Source: Lanius collurio (taxonomy: Eukaryota; Chordata; Aves; Passeriformes; Laniidae). From it: 64,000 nt of DNA. The notes beneath the pieces are model-generated. The model saw only the letters and a list, made by a program, of their open reading frames with translations. It was not told the origin of the DNA and searched no databases. Below are positions 48,921 to 61,179 of this stretch, piece by piece. Location of the stretch: contig JACBWW010000049.1 of NCBI GenBank assembly GCA_020086605.1, forward strand, positions 2,318,041 through 2,382,040. The letters are read 5' to 3'. Position 1 is the stretch's first letter. Each line of letters starts with the position of its first letter. A program made the position numbers and the translations under genes.

Positions 48921-50774
48921 CTCTCCACAACCACAAAAAACAGCCTATGAAAATCAGTGTAATTCCAGTAATATGTATATAAACAGTTAAATGTTTGCTC
49001 TGCTTATATTGGTATGAGATGCCCTTTGCCCTACAGATTTCTTTACTAGCCTCAACACTAGTAAGTCCCTGCAGAGTGAAGTCAAAGATGATATTGTTTA
49101 AATGAGCAGCAATAAAAATTCCCCATAGCAAGTTTAAATCCTGATAATGGTGCAGTTTTATTGCATTGTACTGAACTTTTACCAATCAGTCCAATTATGG
49201 GCTAATTCATTCTCATCACTTCGGAAAGCTTTTTTTTTTTCAAAGCCCTATCTGATTTTTTGGCGTGTGAAATGCTTACAAAGGGAAGTTAATAAAAGAG
49301 CGGTTCATCTGCATATACAAAGGAAGATCATAATATAAAAAATTGCCACATTAGAGAAGTCTAGACCTTGACTATCTGTCATATATTTTTATAGCGTCTT
49401 ATCACTGCGCTATCTGATGAAGTAGTGAAATGGTTAAGATAAATGAGACTTAATTAGTGGAACTGATACCTGTCTATAGCAAGCCTTAAATTTGCATCTG
49501 GGAGCTCTGATTTTCAGAAAGGAAGTGCACGCCTGCAGTCCTGCTTCCCTTTGAAATCTATGGGAGTTTTCCCTGCAGTGAAAACAAATGCTCGAGGTTT
49601 TACCCAGAACCAACCGAAACTTTTGCCATCGAATCATCCCTTTGAATCATGAGCTAAAACATGGGGAGACAAGCAAATACCAGAGCTCTGAGATGGAGGG
49701 AGAAGCGGAAGAGCCTAGACTTGACTTCTAACACGTCAGGCTGCGGAGCTCAGCAGCCTGCAAAGATAAACAAGTTCTGTCAACCCTCAATAAGAGGGCT
49801 GGTGCAGATTATTTTCTCTCTGGCACAAAACAGACCAAAATTTGGCTTTTTTTTTTTTTTTTTTTTCCCCAGCTTTTCTTGTGGAGCAATGTATTTACAT
49901 TTGAGCTCAGGAATTAGATGGCCAATTGCCATTGGTGTCAATTATTTCAGTAGGAATGGGCTGCAGAATAACTCTCCTGCCAAGCGCTCCCTGTGCAGAA
50001 CAAACGATTTACCACAGAGCTCAGAGATGGGGTATTTACATTCATTTAAGTTTGGTATAAACATTTACAGAACATTAGGACAAATACCAGCATTCTCAGC
50101 TAAATGTCTGACCACAATTATTTCTGATGAATAAATGGCCTGTAGAACAACTCTAAGATGAGAGGAGGTTTTTTTTTCTTTCTTTTTTCCTCTCAAGCCA
50201 AAAGACTTTGAAAAAAACAGTGCAGTATGCAGCTAAACACACTGTGCAAAGGTTCATGTAGAGTTAAGGAAAACCATAGATGTTTGTATGATTAGGGAGT
50301 GAATATCTAGATTAAACCAGTTTATGTTGTCCTTCATCTACTGTTCTGTTTATTTCCTTCAAAATCTCACCTTCAAATCTGACCCTGACAGACATGCCTG
50401 GTTCAGTAAAGATAATTTGTGCTGACCAAGTACTTTTTAAACCAAACATCATGAGCTGGCCACTGCAAAGGTACTTTTCTGCTGGAAACGGTGGCATAAG
50501 GGTTGTTGATTACAGCACAAGAGTCTATTTACCAAATATTTCTCAGAGGCACCTGGCTGTGAGAATAGGGAAGCCACTCAAAGGTACCTAGAACTACCTA
50601 AGTGTAAAGCACCTATTTTCTCACTGTTAGCACAACAGGCTAATGTATTCCTCATCACTCTTTTAATTATTATTTTTGTTTTATTCGTAAGTGTACCACA
50701 GAGAAAATTTGCAGATGCAAAGATTTCTGTTCAGTGCTATTTGTGGAGCTCTCCTCTTCAAGATCTTTGTAAAA
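48921..50774. other. Non-coding stretch
   Basis: The longest run of one base in the window, 20 T, lies at 49847-49866. A 157-codon frame (49661-50134) runs through it and is rejected as a gene. Bases 49340-49470 are mixed-composition unique sequence. Confidence 0.45.
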
Positions 50775-50935
50775 TCATAACATCATTAAGGTTGGAAAAG
50801 ACCTTTAGGATCAAGTCCAGCCATTAACCCAGCACTTCCAAAGCCACCACTGAGCCATGTCCCCAAGTCTCACATCTATATATTTTTTGAACACTTGCAG
50901 GAACAGTGATCCCACCACTTTGCTGGGCAGCATGT
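50775..50935 (-). mobile_element. CR1 LINE 3' end (minus strand)
   Basis: AAATCATAACATCATTAAGG, TTGGAAAAGACCTTTAGGAT, CAAGTCCAGCCATTAACCCA, GCACTTCCAAAGCCACCACT, GAGCCATGTCCCCAAGTCTC and ACATCTATATATTTTTTGAA, then CACTTGCAGGAACAGTGATC and CACCACTTTGCTGGGCAGCA. This is the reverse complement of a CR1 3' end of the 'aagtgccacatctacacg...ttgaacacctccaggga' kind. 5'-truncated. Confidence 0.92.
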
Positions 50936-53160
50936 CTAAGAAAAACAATTCAACTCTAATAAGAGTTAAAAAAACCTATCATTATTAATAATGCCATTTT
51001 GAGCATATTTCTTATAGCCAGAATAGTCCAGTGACTGCAGGACTCACTTAACACGTCAGAACAGCCCTGGTGTCAGCTCTGACAGAGCAGGGAGGTTAAC
51101 ATGATTTTCAGGCACCTCAGCTGAACATGTAATTATGAGTCGATTGACTCTCCTAAGATGTGTCTTTCTGGTATTGAGGGGAGATTGTGTCTGATTAGGG
51201 ATTTTTTGTGGTGCTAATTTAAGGTGTCTAATGAAAACAGCTTATTAATCTCTCAGCATTTCTGAGCAAAACTATATTCTCTTTTTCTGCAGCCTCTTCT
51301 ATGTTCCTTTGGGCCTGTTCTTCATCAAAATGCATTTGTCCCTGTGAAAATAACGTATAAGGAAGAAAACTAAAATCTGACCATTAAAACACAATTTATT
51401 ACTCCTTTCCCCAAACACCCTAATTGGACAGTATTAACTGTTGATATGCTTCAGATCCTGGATGCCATGAAGGGAAGATCCTCTTTTTCAGTAGTGGCAG
51501 AAGTCTGTGGGACTCCTACTGAAGCTTGGAAGCATCAGCTTGGGAGAGCATCAGGGACTTCATAGTAGAAGACACTTCCAGGCAGAAGGAAACTACATTC
51601 CATGGGGTTTAAAGCCATAAAGAGAGACCCAGATGTACAGCAATTTTTTGTTCTGGATTTGTGTGTCAAACAGTAGTATGGTTGATTAAACTTAGTTTTG
51701 AATTACTGATTTCTTCTCTGACATAATTTTGAACATGGACATATTATTTTATTAAAAGAGAACAAAAATGTCATTGACATCCTGCATCACCTCGTAAATT
51801 ACTGAGATCTAGCTGCTTTGGGGGATTTAAAAGCAGAAACCAAAGAAAAATGAGCTCTGAGCACTTAGGTGAGGCTCAGATGAAAATCGAGACCACTTTG
51901 CTCTGATTTGCTTCACTGTGCAATGAATCTAAAGGGAGTTTAAAGGCCTGGATTGTTCACAGAGGCAGCATTTTACATCCCTTTATCCAAAGTTGCAAAA
52001 GACTGCATGGCAGCCAGAATGGGGATGAATCCTAACTCAGAAGTTGCACGCACATTCAGTGAGGGTCGGGGAGGGAATTTTAATGAGCTCAGGATTTCTG
52101 TCGGCAGTAGCTTTAATCATCAGGTCTCCCCCAAAATGAAGAATATTCATGCATACAATAATTAATACTGAACAGGAGATTTGTATCAATCTGACAGATA
52201 GGAGATGAAATTAACTGTGCTTTCATGTACAATTTTAAGTAGGTCAGATAAGAGCATCTATTGTAACCAGCTTTTATTTTATAGATATACTCTGACACGT
52301 AACGACCCACATGTACATATTTAAGAATGTCTATAAAAACCTCACACACAGCAGAATCCCCTTAACCTGATGTTTGCAGGCTGTCCAGTTTTCTCTGGAA
52401 CTTACCCCTTTTCCTTTCACTGATTCATGGGCTCTGAGGTCACACAAGATGGTTGTGATACAACCAAAGGTTCTGCAAACACGAAACTTAGAATATCATG
52501 CAGTAATTCCTACATTGCATCCTGTCAGCTATGGATGGACTGGAGCATGCTGAAGATATTTAAATAAAACAGCCTCTTATGCTGCATTGATTTTCCTTTA
52601 AATTTTATTCTTTTGCCTCTCTCCCTTTGAAGAGTTAGGCTGGATCAGCATTAGCTTTCTAAAAGTGTTTCCTCTTTTAATAATATTTCCCACTAGGTAG
52701 TAAAAGCAATAGTAAAAACAGAATTTAAGAAAAAATAGATATCAGAATATGACATTGATGTGATGGGGCTTCAGTTAACATAGTTCCCTGGAGGTGTTCA
52801 TTAGTTTTTCGTACCACTTGAATTCCTTCAACATAAAATGGAAATGTAAAGGAAAGATGTCTCTATCCCTCAGTAGGATCTGCATGTACATTTTTAACAT
52901 CCACCTAAATGATAAAGATATCTGAAGTTTTAAAATATGCAGGCTCTTTTGCAGTCATGCTGCTTCACTATTTTTCTAAACTGAAAAATTAACCTTTTTT
53001 TAGCAATTATTTGAAACCTCAGCTGTTGGTTGTGGTAGCATATAACTGCTTGAATAAAATAATTTGTTTGTATGTGATTTACCTAGGGAAAAAAATTAAA
53101 GCATTAAGCCAAACTCTGAAATAATTTTTGCTAATAGTTCAGGTCAAATGTCCTGCTCTA
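50936..53160. other. AT-rich non-coding stretch
   Basis: No gene or known repeat is recognised in about 2.2 kb. Confidence 0.45.
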
Positions 53161-53226
53161 CTTTTCCTTCCTTTGTTTTTATATTTTTTGAAAAAGAAGA
53201 AGGAAGGGAAACTGGAGGAGGAAAAG
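53161..53226. repeat. Pyrimidine-purine imperfect hairpin
   Basis: CTTTTCCTTCCTTTGTTTTT (53161-53180) is followed by a short AT loop and then AAAAAGAAGAAGGAAGGGAA (from 53191). The arms are roughly 80% complementary. It probably arose from paired low-complexity tracts. Confidence 0.5.
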
Positions 53227-53854
53227 TAAGAAAAATCTCAATAGACACAAATTGGGAAGAATGATTACAAAAATTAAGTTAGTTGTTTAGAAAAAAAAGC
53301 TGATAGTATTTTTTATGGGAAAATACATACATTTTGTTCTGAAATACTACAGTAATCTACCAGGTAAATGCCTGAAGTTATACAAATGCTACAGCAATGT
53401 GTCATACAGTCACTAATCAACACTATATACTTAAATAATCATGCACATCGTGCCCTTAATTGCTTGGTGAACTGGGGACTAGTCCAAAGGCTTTCCAGCT
53501 TTGTGGCCAGTATCTACATGGAATTTAAGTTAGTTGTCTAAATGACCTTCAAGTCTTGCTCCTAAGTCAATATAGAAAGATAAAACAACACCAGAGCTAC
53601 TTCATCCTATCACCAACCCAAGCATCCTTCTGACCCCACAGCCCCCGTGGCTCAGCTTCAAGGAGAGGGGTCTGCAATGCTCTTACATCATTCTACACCC
53701 AGGGGACAGAACCAATTTTGGGGATGATTCTCCTCTGGTTGAGAGTTTGCAAATGGCCCTGGGAGCTTGCAGGAGAAAAAAGGGGCCATCACTGTGAAGG
53801 AGATATGGAAATTAGGTGAAGTGGACTCATGTGAGATATTTAGTTTGACTGTTG
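53227..53854. other. AT-rich non-coding spacer
   Basis: No recognised feature. Confidence 0.45.
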
Positions 53855-54012
53855 CTCCTGAAGAAGCAACTTCCATCCCTGAAAGTGTTCAAGACCAGGT
53901 TGGATGGGGCTTGGAGCAACTTGGTCTAGTGGAAGTTGTCCCTGCCCATGGCAGGTGTTTGGAACCAGGAGGTCTTTACGGTCCCTTCCACCTCAAGCCT
54001 CTCCATGATAGG
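53855..54012 (+). mobile_element. CR1 LINE 3' end
   Basis: CTTCCATCCCTGAAAGTGTT, CAAGACCAGGTTGGATGGGG, CTTGGAGCAACTTGGTCTAG, TGGAAGTTGTCCCTGCCCAT, GGCAGGTGTTTGGAACCAGG and AGGTCTTTACGGTCCCTTCC, then CTCCATGAT as the decayed terminus. It is 5'-truncated, of the same subtype as the copies at 8270, 14003 and 36672. Confidence 0.93.
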
Positions 54013-55190
54013 AGGTGGAAGGAAGCCCTAAGCTTCTGAGCTTGGCAGAGCAGTTGCAGTGCCCAAACCTTCAGCCAAAGCAGTGATGGAGGTGCCTTGG
54101 AGGCCAAGGACTTGGAGGGTTGTGAGTGAAAAATAATGACCTGCTGTAATTCCCCTTGCGTGGGAACCAAACATGTCATCAAAGCAAGGGGGAAGAGAAC
54201 CAGGACAAGCGTGTTGCTTTTAAATTTTTTTCTTCTTCTTGTTAAGAAACTTCATTTTTTTAAAAAGTCCCTTTTGGTGGCTGCAACCTTATCACAGTAG
54301 GATCTACAGCTGAAACCAAATGAGAAAGAAGGTGAAATTGTCTAGACTGCATGAATTGCAGGCAGCACGGTGAAAAGTAAATTGGAAGTTTAGCATTCTT
54401 TCATTTTTAATAACCTGAAGTGTTATCGATGATGTCTGTAATTAATTTTTTTAAGATGTTCATTTTAGATCAATAGTATCCTCATTAAATGGGCAAGGTC
54501 ATTTATCATATTTAAAACAGTAAAATTCAAGCTCTGTGGTGAAATCATACCAATTGACATTAGTGAGGGTGCAACACTACCTTCTCCTATTTCTTTTTTT
54601 TTTTTTTAGTGAAGTTGTCAGCCAAATATACAATTTAAAAAAATATTGAAATGGTGTATTTCTCCTCTTCTCCTTCCCTACAGTTACATTTGAAGTGTGG
54701 AAAGGGCTAAGAACCAGTATTGCTGAAACTGTTTCACTTCTGATTCTCAGGGAAGTTATTTTCTGTAGAGATGCTAAAAATATTGGCCCTCAGAAAAGCA
54801 TGAGCTGACTGCTGCAAACTCTGTAATTTAAGGACTTTTGTGCTCTTGGGTCACATTTAATAGTTTCACGTGGGCATTTTAGGTTTTTCCTACAAAATAC
54901 TGCCTCTTGAGATGCAGGCTTTGACTCAGTTGACAGAAAAATAATAAATCCAGTGGTCCATATAAATATGGGCTTTGTCATAAACATCAGGGCAAATTCT
55001 CAGATCTCCCAAAATAAAGTAGCTCTGCTCATGGCAGATCCAGTGTGTGGAGGATCAGGCCCTTAAGTGGAAGCTTAAACTAAGCTACATCTCTCAGTGG
55101 AAGAACTGCTGGTTCTTCAAGCTGCTTCTGAAACCTGAGCATGAAACCATAACCTCTGCAGCCTGCTTGGTTTGTGGCCCAGGCTCAGGC
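54013..55190. other. AT-rich non-coding stretch
   Basis: A run of 14 T lies at about 54594-54607. No gene is recognised. Confidence 0.45.
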
Positions 55191-55233
55191 CATTTATTAC
55201 ATGTATTTACATGTATTTACATGTATTTACACC
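55191..55233. repeat. 10-bp tandem repeat (ATGTATTTAC)n
   Basis: Three perfect copies of ATGTATTTAC at 55201-55230 are preceded by an imperfect one (CATTTATTAC) and followed by ACC. It is a short minisatellite-like tract. Confidence 0.92.
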
Positions 55234-56779
55234 CTGGACTTCACATCTCACCTCCTGACTGAAGCATTAAATGGAGCACCTTTCATTTTGCTGTAGAGCT
55301 GCAGGAAATACCGGGCTGCAGGATCCCTGCTGGTGCTGGAGTGAGCTCCCAGTCAGTCCACACCTCACTGCTCTTTCATTCTTCTTCTTTTAACTCCTTA
55401 TTCTTTTCTTCCTGCTTCCTTTCTTACCAAAACACGCAGTGAATAACCCTGGAATCATCACAATATCATAAAGACTTGAAATGTCTCTGTAAGCACCCTC
55501 AGCACTACGAGTCAAAAACACCCAAGATGACCTAAGACATATTTCTTTCTGGTTTTGTCTAGAAGGCTGAATTTTACAAGGGATCCGCCCTTCATAGTTC
55601 CTTTGTTGTTGTTTATTATGATCATACAAGAGAGCAAAGAGTGCTGTATACAACACACAAGAATGCCTTAAAAGAAACTTCGAATGAGCTGAGCCATAGC
55701 TCCTCATTTGAAGGGAGGGGAAGAAGTAAAGAAAAATTAAAATTTAATTTTGCTTTCTTGATACTTATGTGGGAGAAAAAGTGCCCTGTTCTTACAGGAT
55801 GGCTCTACCTGATGTTTTGAACATGATATGCCTGGGAGACAGTGTGGAGCTATCTATTTGTTTATATATTCAGAATGGTTTTTCTCTATAGGAAACCTGA
55901 AGATGTTATACATTTTTTGTGACTTTAATGTTTTTGATATCTAAAGTTCATGAAAAAGCCATGTAATTGGTACAGAACTTTTTTTTACTTGCATCAAGCC
56001 CCCTAATCTTTGAACATTAGAATAATTTTGCATCTAGCCTGGGGTAAATTAGTTTCTTCAGGGTTTTTTTTTCAACTTCCCAGCATTATTTATTTTCAAT
56101 TTGAAATTCTTTTAATATCAAAGTGGGTGTAATTAATTCTCTGTTTCTGATGATCTGAAAATTAAAATGAAAAATTACAAATAATATATCAAAGAACTTT
56201 CAGAAATATATACCTGACCAAAATAGTCCAGGTTTACTGAACCTACATAGCAATTTTTGTGGGGATTTTTTCCCCCTCTATATAAAAGCCATGCTTTAGT
56301 GCCATCTAGTGCACCAAGAAATCACAAAAGAAACTTCCCTCAATGTTTATGCTCTTGCCTTGCAGTAAACACTTTAAAACTCTAGATTAGAGCCATGGCT
56401 ATCATATTAAGTAAACAGTGAAATGACTCTTAATTACCTATTTGGAGCCTGACTACATACAGTCAATGGTGAGTGTAAAGCAAGAGTTTCAGGTCTTCTC
56501 TCACCAACCATCATTGAAACTGAAAAAGACTCAGTAGTTCAGATTTAATCTCTTTTCCTCTGGAAAATTAGAAGTGTCTGAGAAGAATTCTAGCTTTCAG
56601 CTAAATATCATGAGTTTGAAACCTTGTTGGGGAACACACAAAATATGGTGTGTGCAAAGCCTGGGTTTTTGCTTTTCCCATAACTGAACATTAATTCTCC
56701 TGATGGCAGGGAAAAAAAAATAAAAAGAAAGTAAAAATACCAAAAGCCTGCTGGTACACAGAACAGCTGGCTAGAATAA
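55234..56779. other. AT-rich non-coding stretch
   Basis: A 105-codon minus-strand frame at 55390-55707 has no recognisable domain. No known repeat is seen. Confidence 0.45.
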
Positions 56780-56875
56780 AAGATCATAGAATCATACAAG
56801 GTTTTGTGTTGGAAGGGACATTACAAATCTTCTAATTCCACTAGCCCTGACATGGGGAGGGACATCCAACCAAAT
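56780..56875 (-). mobile_element. CR1 LINE 3' end (minus strand)
   Basis: AGATCATAGAATCATACAAG, GTTTTGTGTTGGAAGGGACA, TTACAAATCTTCTAATTCCA and CATGGGGAGGGACATCCAAC form the reverse complement of a CR1 tail ('catagaatcatagaat...ggaagggaccttaaagatca'). Only about 95 bases are present. Confidence 0.88.
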
Positions 56876-56937
56876 ATTTAATATTTTTCTTCCCCTGTTT
56901 TGGGGCAGGGGGTTGTGATTGGTGAGGAATTTTTGGA

Positions 56938-56970
56938 TTTTGTTTGTTTGTTTGTTTGTTTGCTTGTTTT
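56938..56970. repeat. (TTTG)n microsatellite
   Basis: About seven TTTG units with one TTGC interruption. Confidence 0.92.
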
Positions 56971-57792
56971 CCTTTCAGATTTTGTCAGTGAAAAATAAAA
57001 ACTGAGTTTGCAAGCCTAGGGAAAAAAAAAAACCTGAATGACATATTGGCCCTGGATTGTTCTCCATTGCATGAAATTCATGATGGCCACACTGAGAGGA
57101 GAATTTGGGCCCCAGCATCCACCCAGATGGTTGTCTCACCAATGATCTCTGGGTTTTGGAGTATTACATTTTTATCAGCATCAGCACTCCAGTGGGATGT
57201 ATGTGATTCCTAAATGGCTAGCAAGGTTTGAGAGGATTTGATCTGATGATATGAGCTTGGATATTTTTATTGGAGAGGTCAGATGATCTGCTGAAAGCAC
57301 ACAGATCTTTGAAGATCGAGACACTGATTACGGGCACAGATTTTACAGCAGGAACATTCAGGTTGTCAGGTTTGACAAGTCCAGTGCTTACAAACAGGGA
57401 GGAGATTTCTTACCCCAAATCAGGGACAAGTTGCTTCTGTGCAGGTTTTATTATCAAAAGGAGAGGTGATAGCTTTGATCAGAAGGTGAGACTCATTCTG
57501 ACCATCTTACAAAACTGATAATCTGTGCTGATTCCCTGTGTGTATCCCTGATAAAGATTTCTCTACCTTTTTTTTTTTTTTTTTAATATGTACTTTGAGT
57601 CTAGTATAGCAAAATATTTTGGTGTAAAAGCCAGATATGTGAAGCTTGGTACCTGAGTTCATTGCCTGGGTGACACAATGATAGCTGAGGGTCAGGGCAG
57701 AGGCATAGGAAAATGTTAAAACTTTCCCACAAGGAAACCAGCTGCAATGGGTGGCAATTTCAGCTTCATGTTAGGCCATGACAACCTTTCAA
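56971..57792. other. Non-coding stretch
   Basis: A run of 17 T lies at 57568-57584. An 82-codon frame (57270-57518) has no recognisable domain. Confidence 0.45.
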
Positions 57793-57847
57793 ATATAATA
57801 ATAGTAATAGTAATAATAATAATAATAATAGTAGTAATAGTAATAGA
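57793..57847. repeat. (AAT)n microsatellite with AGT interruptions
   Basis: ATAATAATAGTAATAGTAAT, then pure AATAATAATAAT, then AGTAGTAATAGTAATAG. It is a compound trinucleotide repeat with about 18 units. Confidence 0.93.
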
Positions 57848-60182
57848 AAAATCTTAGGCCTTTTTGGTGACCATCAGGCAATGCTTGGGAGCTGGAGTTC
57901 AGCTAAAGCACAAACTCCCTGTGACAATCCATGTGACAACCTGCATTGCTGTGGAGACCTGACCTCTTTGAACTTCCAGGTGCAAAATCATGACAATAAT
58001 CACCCTTCCAAGTGCTCATGTGGTGGGCAGCAGTGCCAGGAGTGAATGGGAAGGAGGAGAGGGGGGAAGATGAGGAAGATGCTGCACTGAGATGCTGTTT
58101 CAGTGCATTAGATGATGCTTCCACTTCCCCAGTGGTACCAGAGGCCACAAGCAAATTCTTCATGCTGATGGTTACGTGACTTTCAGACCCCATGAGCTGG
58201 ATGTAGCTGTCCTGAAATTATAAGATCCTTCCCCCTCAATAACCAACCTGCAGGGGTGTCAGGAGCTCTGCTTACCAGTCTCTGCTTTGCTCCTGCCTAG
58301 CAAAAAGAAAAAAATAATGGTGATCTTGTTAAGAGAAACTCATTTGTCAGCACTCTGAATTTTAATGCAAACTGGCAGCGGATCTCAGTGATAAAGAAAA
58401 AGTCTAATAGGGAAGGTAATTTTGCAGAGACCTTGCTAACATGTGTTATCCACTGGCTTTCTTTTGTTCACCGCTGTGAATTATCAACTGACTCAAGGCA
58501 ATAAAGGGAAAAAGTTGTATTTCTCACTGTGTCACTTTAATAACGTCATCCAAAGCTCACTGCAATAATTTAATTTTGCAGAGAAAGCACGGAGTTATTA
58601 CATTTCTGACCCCCTCCTCCCCCAGCATTTTGGAGACAGGTATTGAGCAGTGATTGACCAAAAGTTGTGATTAATGGTTGGCCACAGGGTTCTGCCAAAA
58701 GTCTAAAACATTCATTTCTCTTGGAACAAACAATCATATTTCCTAATCCTCCAGTAAGGAAGCTTGATCCAACACATGATCTGAATCACTATTACCAAAG
58801 AAAGTACAAGAAGCCCTGCTGAAAACCTGGGATCAAGCAACCCAAGAGAAATTTTCCTCTTACCCTTTGTCTGTTATAAGCAGAGATAGAAATGTGTATC
58901 TATGTAAAGTATCTCAGTTAAAAATAGGGAGTTTATACAATATTGATAATCACAATGTTATGAGATTGTTACTTCTTTCCTCTGATCAGCAAAGGGGGAC
59001 CTTGGTGATAATTTGGGATGCTATTTTACCAGACACTAATTGCAGCATTGCAGCAAATGAACTGAGGCTATGTATTTCTAATATTCACTTCATGAAACTT
59101 TAGATTAAGTTCTTAGATCCAAGCAGAGAGACACAGAATGCAGTTCCTTCACTGGTTCATATTAAATGTCCAAAGGTGTAGTTAAAATAATTTCTCTCAA
59201 AAATCCTGAGCCATTCTCCTGCATGTTGCTTCAGTTTTGTTGTGCAGTAAGGAATTCCCCAGGTTCCACATGTGAAAAGGAGTCTTCTTGATGAGCTACA
59301 ATTGCATTATCTTCAACCACTACAGCCTCAAAAGTTTTCTCCCTAAAGCTCTTGATGCTTGCCACAGTTTACACCAGCCAGCAGAATTTAGCCCATTAAC
59401 TCAGTCTCCCTGTTCACCAGAAATCCCCAGTGTCCAGCACACCTGCTGTGTTACTTCTAGAAAACGTAGAAAATAACCTGTAAAGTCATCATTAAGTGTA
59501 TTGCTGGGAGTGTCATATAAATATCTTATTTACAGAAGCATTGAACACCATATGTTCAAAGGTAGATGTGCCAAATAGTGCTAATTACACTGTTACTAAT
59601 GCCAATCAGGTAATTACACTCAGCCTACTTAAATGCTCTCTGCAATCTGGGGTTGCCTCAGCATCTGAGGAAGGATTACAGGTATCCCAAAATGCTCATC
59701 ACTGCCCTTTCCTGAGGGCACTGGGTGTTGAACCAAACTTCTGAGTGGGATCCAAAGCCCCCAGCCCTTTATTTCCTCTGCTCCTCCTTTCCTAGATGCT
59801 TTTCTCCTATCTCCACTCAGACACTCAGGAGCTTTTTCCTTAACCTAGAAACATTTGTAAGAATTTTTTTTTGCTCCCTTAGAGTCTTTCCCCCTCCTTT
59901 GATTACTTTCTGGCCTTGTAGGAATTGTTTGGCCTATGGTTTATCTTCTGAGTCCTGGGAGAGAGGTGACTATTGCTTGAACTTGGCCCATCTCCCCAGC
60001 AAAGCACGGAGCAGTCCATGCCAGGGTTCCTTGGTTTGAGAACTTTCTGCACCTTCACTTTTCTTTCTGCAACTTCACTGTGTTCAGCAATAGGATTTCT
60101 GCTCAAATCCTTTTCTCTTTTTCAAATCAATGTCTGGTCCCAAAGCCAACCCAGAGGCAAGGTACAAGTGTAGATATGCAGG
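57848..60182. other. Non-coding stretch
   Basis: No gene or known transposon is recognised. Bases about 58440-58620 are mixed-composition unique sequence with ATTATC, TGACTCA-like and AATAAAG words; this is weak and only a candidate for a conserved non-coding element. Confidence 0.4.
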
Positions 60183-60226
60183 TATATAAATATATATATA
60201 TTTAAATAGATTATATATATATATGT
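60183..60226. repeat. (TA)n low-complexity tract
   Basis: TATATAAATATATATATATT, TAAATAGATTATATATATAT. A degenerate AT dinucleotide repeat; further TATA-type words follow up to 60280. Confidence 0.9.
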
Positions 60227-61179
60227 GGACTGTTTATATACATCACACACATTTAACAGGGTATAAATATATAGATATTTGGGACTTTCCTGGAAAACTG
60301 ACAAAATTCTGCAGTGGTGTGTAGCTCATCGGTACAACATGTGAGGCTGATGTGCAGATCTAACCCCTGTCATTTTGCAGGCAGCCAAACCAACAGGTAC
60401 AGCAGTCCTAAATGTTGCACAGAATTTGCATGCCAAAAAAAAAAAAAGAAAAAAGTGAAATATACTCAGTAATCAGTGGCAAAATTTGTCATCACTTTAA
60501 TGCAGCCAGGAGGCAATCGGAGACAGTTTAACAGATGTTTCCATATTTAAGCCAGAACAAACAGAGCAGATTAATTTCCCCACTTTCTCCTCAGAAGCAA
60601 ATGCCAGGAAGTTCTGGGTCTGAAATTTCACTGTGTAACACAAGGGAAAAACAACGTTTTGATCCCTCCAGCTGCAGAAGCAATGTGTGCAGCAGCAGTG
60701 AGCTTAAGAACCAGAAGCCAGTCTGCGAGTTCAGGCTGCTGCTGGGGGAGAACAAGGTTGCAGTGAGGTCCATTAGTGCCTGATCACACAACTTTGAGTA
60801 CAAGCAGTTTAGAAATATTACATACTGCTATTATTAAACATAAATACCAAAGCAGATTATCTGTGACTAGAGCAAGAATTTCTCAGCACAGCACCAAATT
60901 CACTTTCTTGTCCAAACTGTGGGGCCGATTGAGAGTGGTGCTGCTTTTTCTTAGATAACAGGTTTTTTGGCCAAAAAATGGGATGAAATGTGCTCTCACT
61001 GTCTGCATGTGCCATCCCACTGACTGCAGAGGGGTGTCCCAGGGCACACATCAATACATGGATACAGCCCAGAGGTCACAAGCTACCTCTCAAATTGCAG
61101 GACTCCCACACTTAATTCACTGCTCTAATTATACCATCAGCTGTCATTGCTCCTGTTCTTTAGATCTGTCACCCTGAGC
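60227..61179. other. Non-coding stretch
   Basis: An A run lies at about 60436-60449. No gene is recognised; open frames on both strands (60535-60803) show no domain. Confidence 0.45.

Noticed and set aside
49661..50134. Longest open frame in the window (157 codons, plus strand)
   Set aside because: It runs through a run of 20 T, giving a poly-Phe block, shows no domain or codon pattern, and is no longer than expected by chance in 64 kb of six frames.
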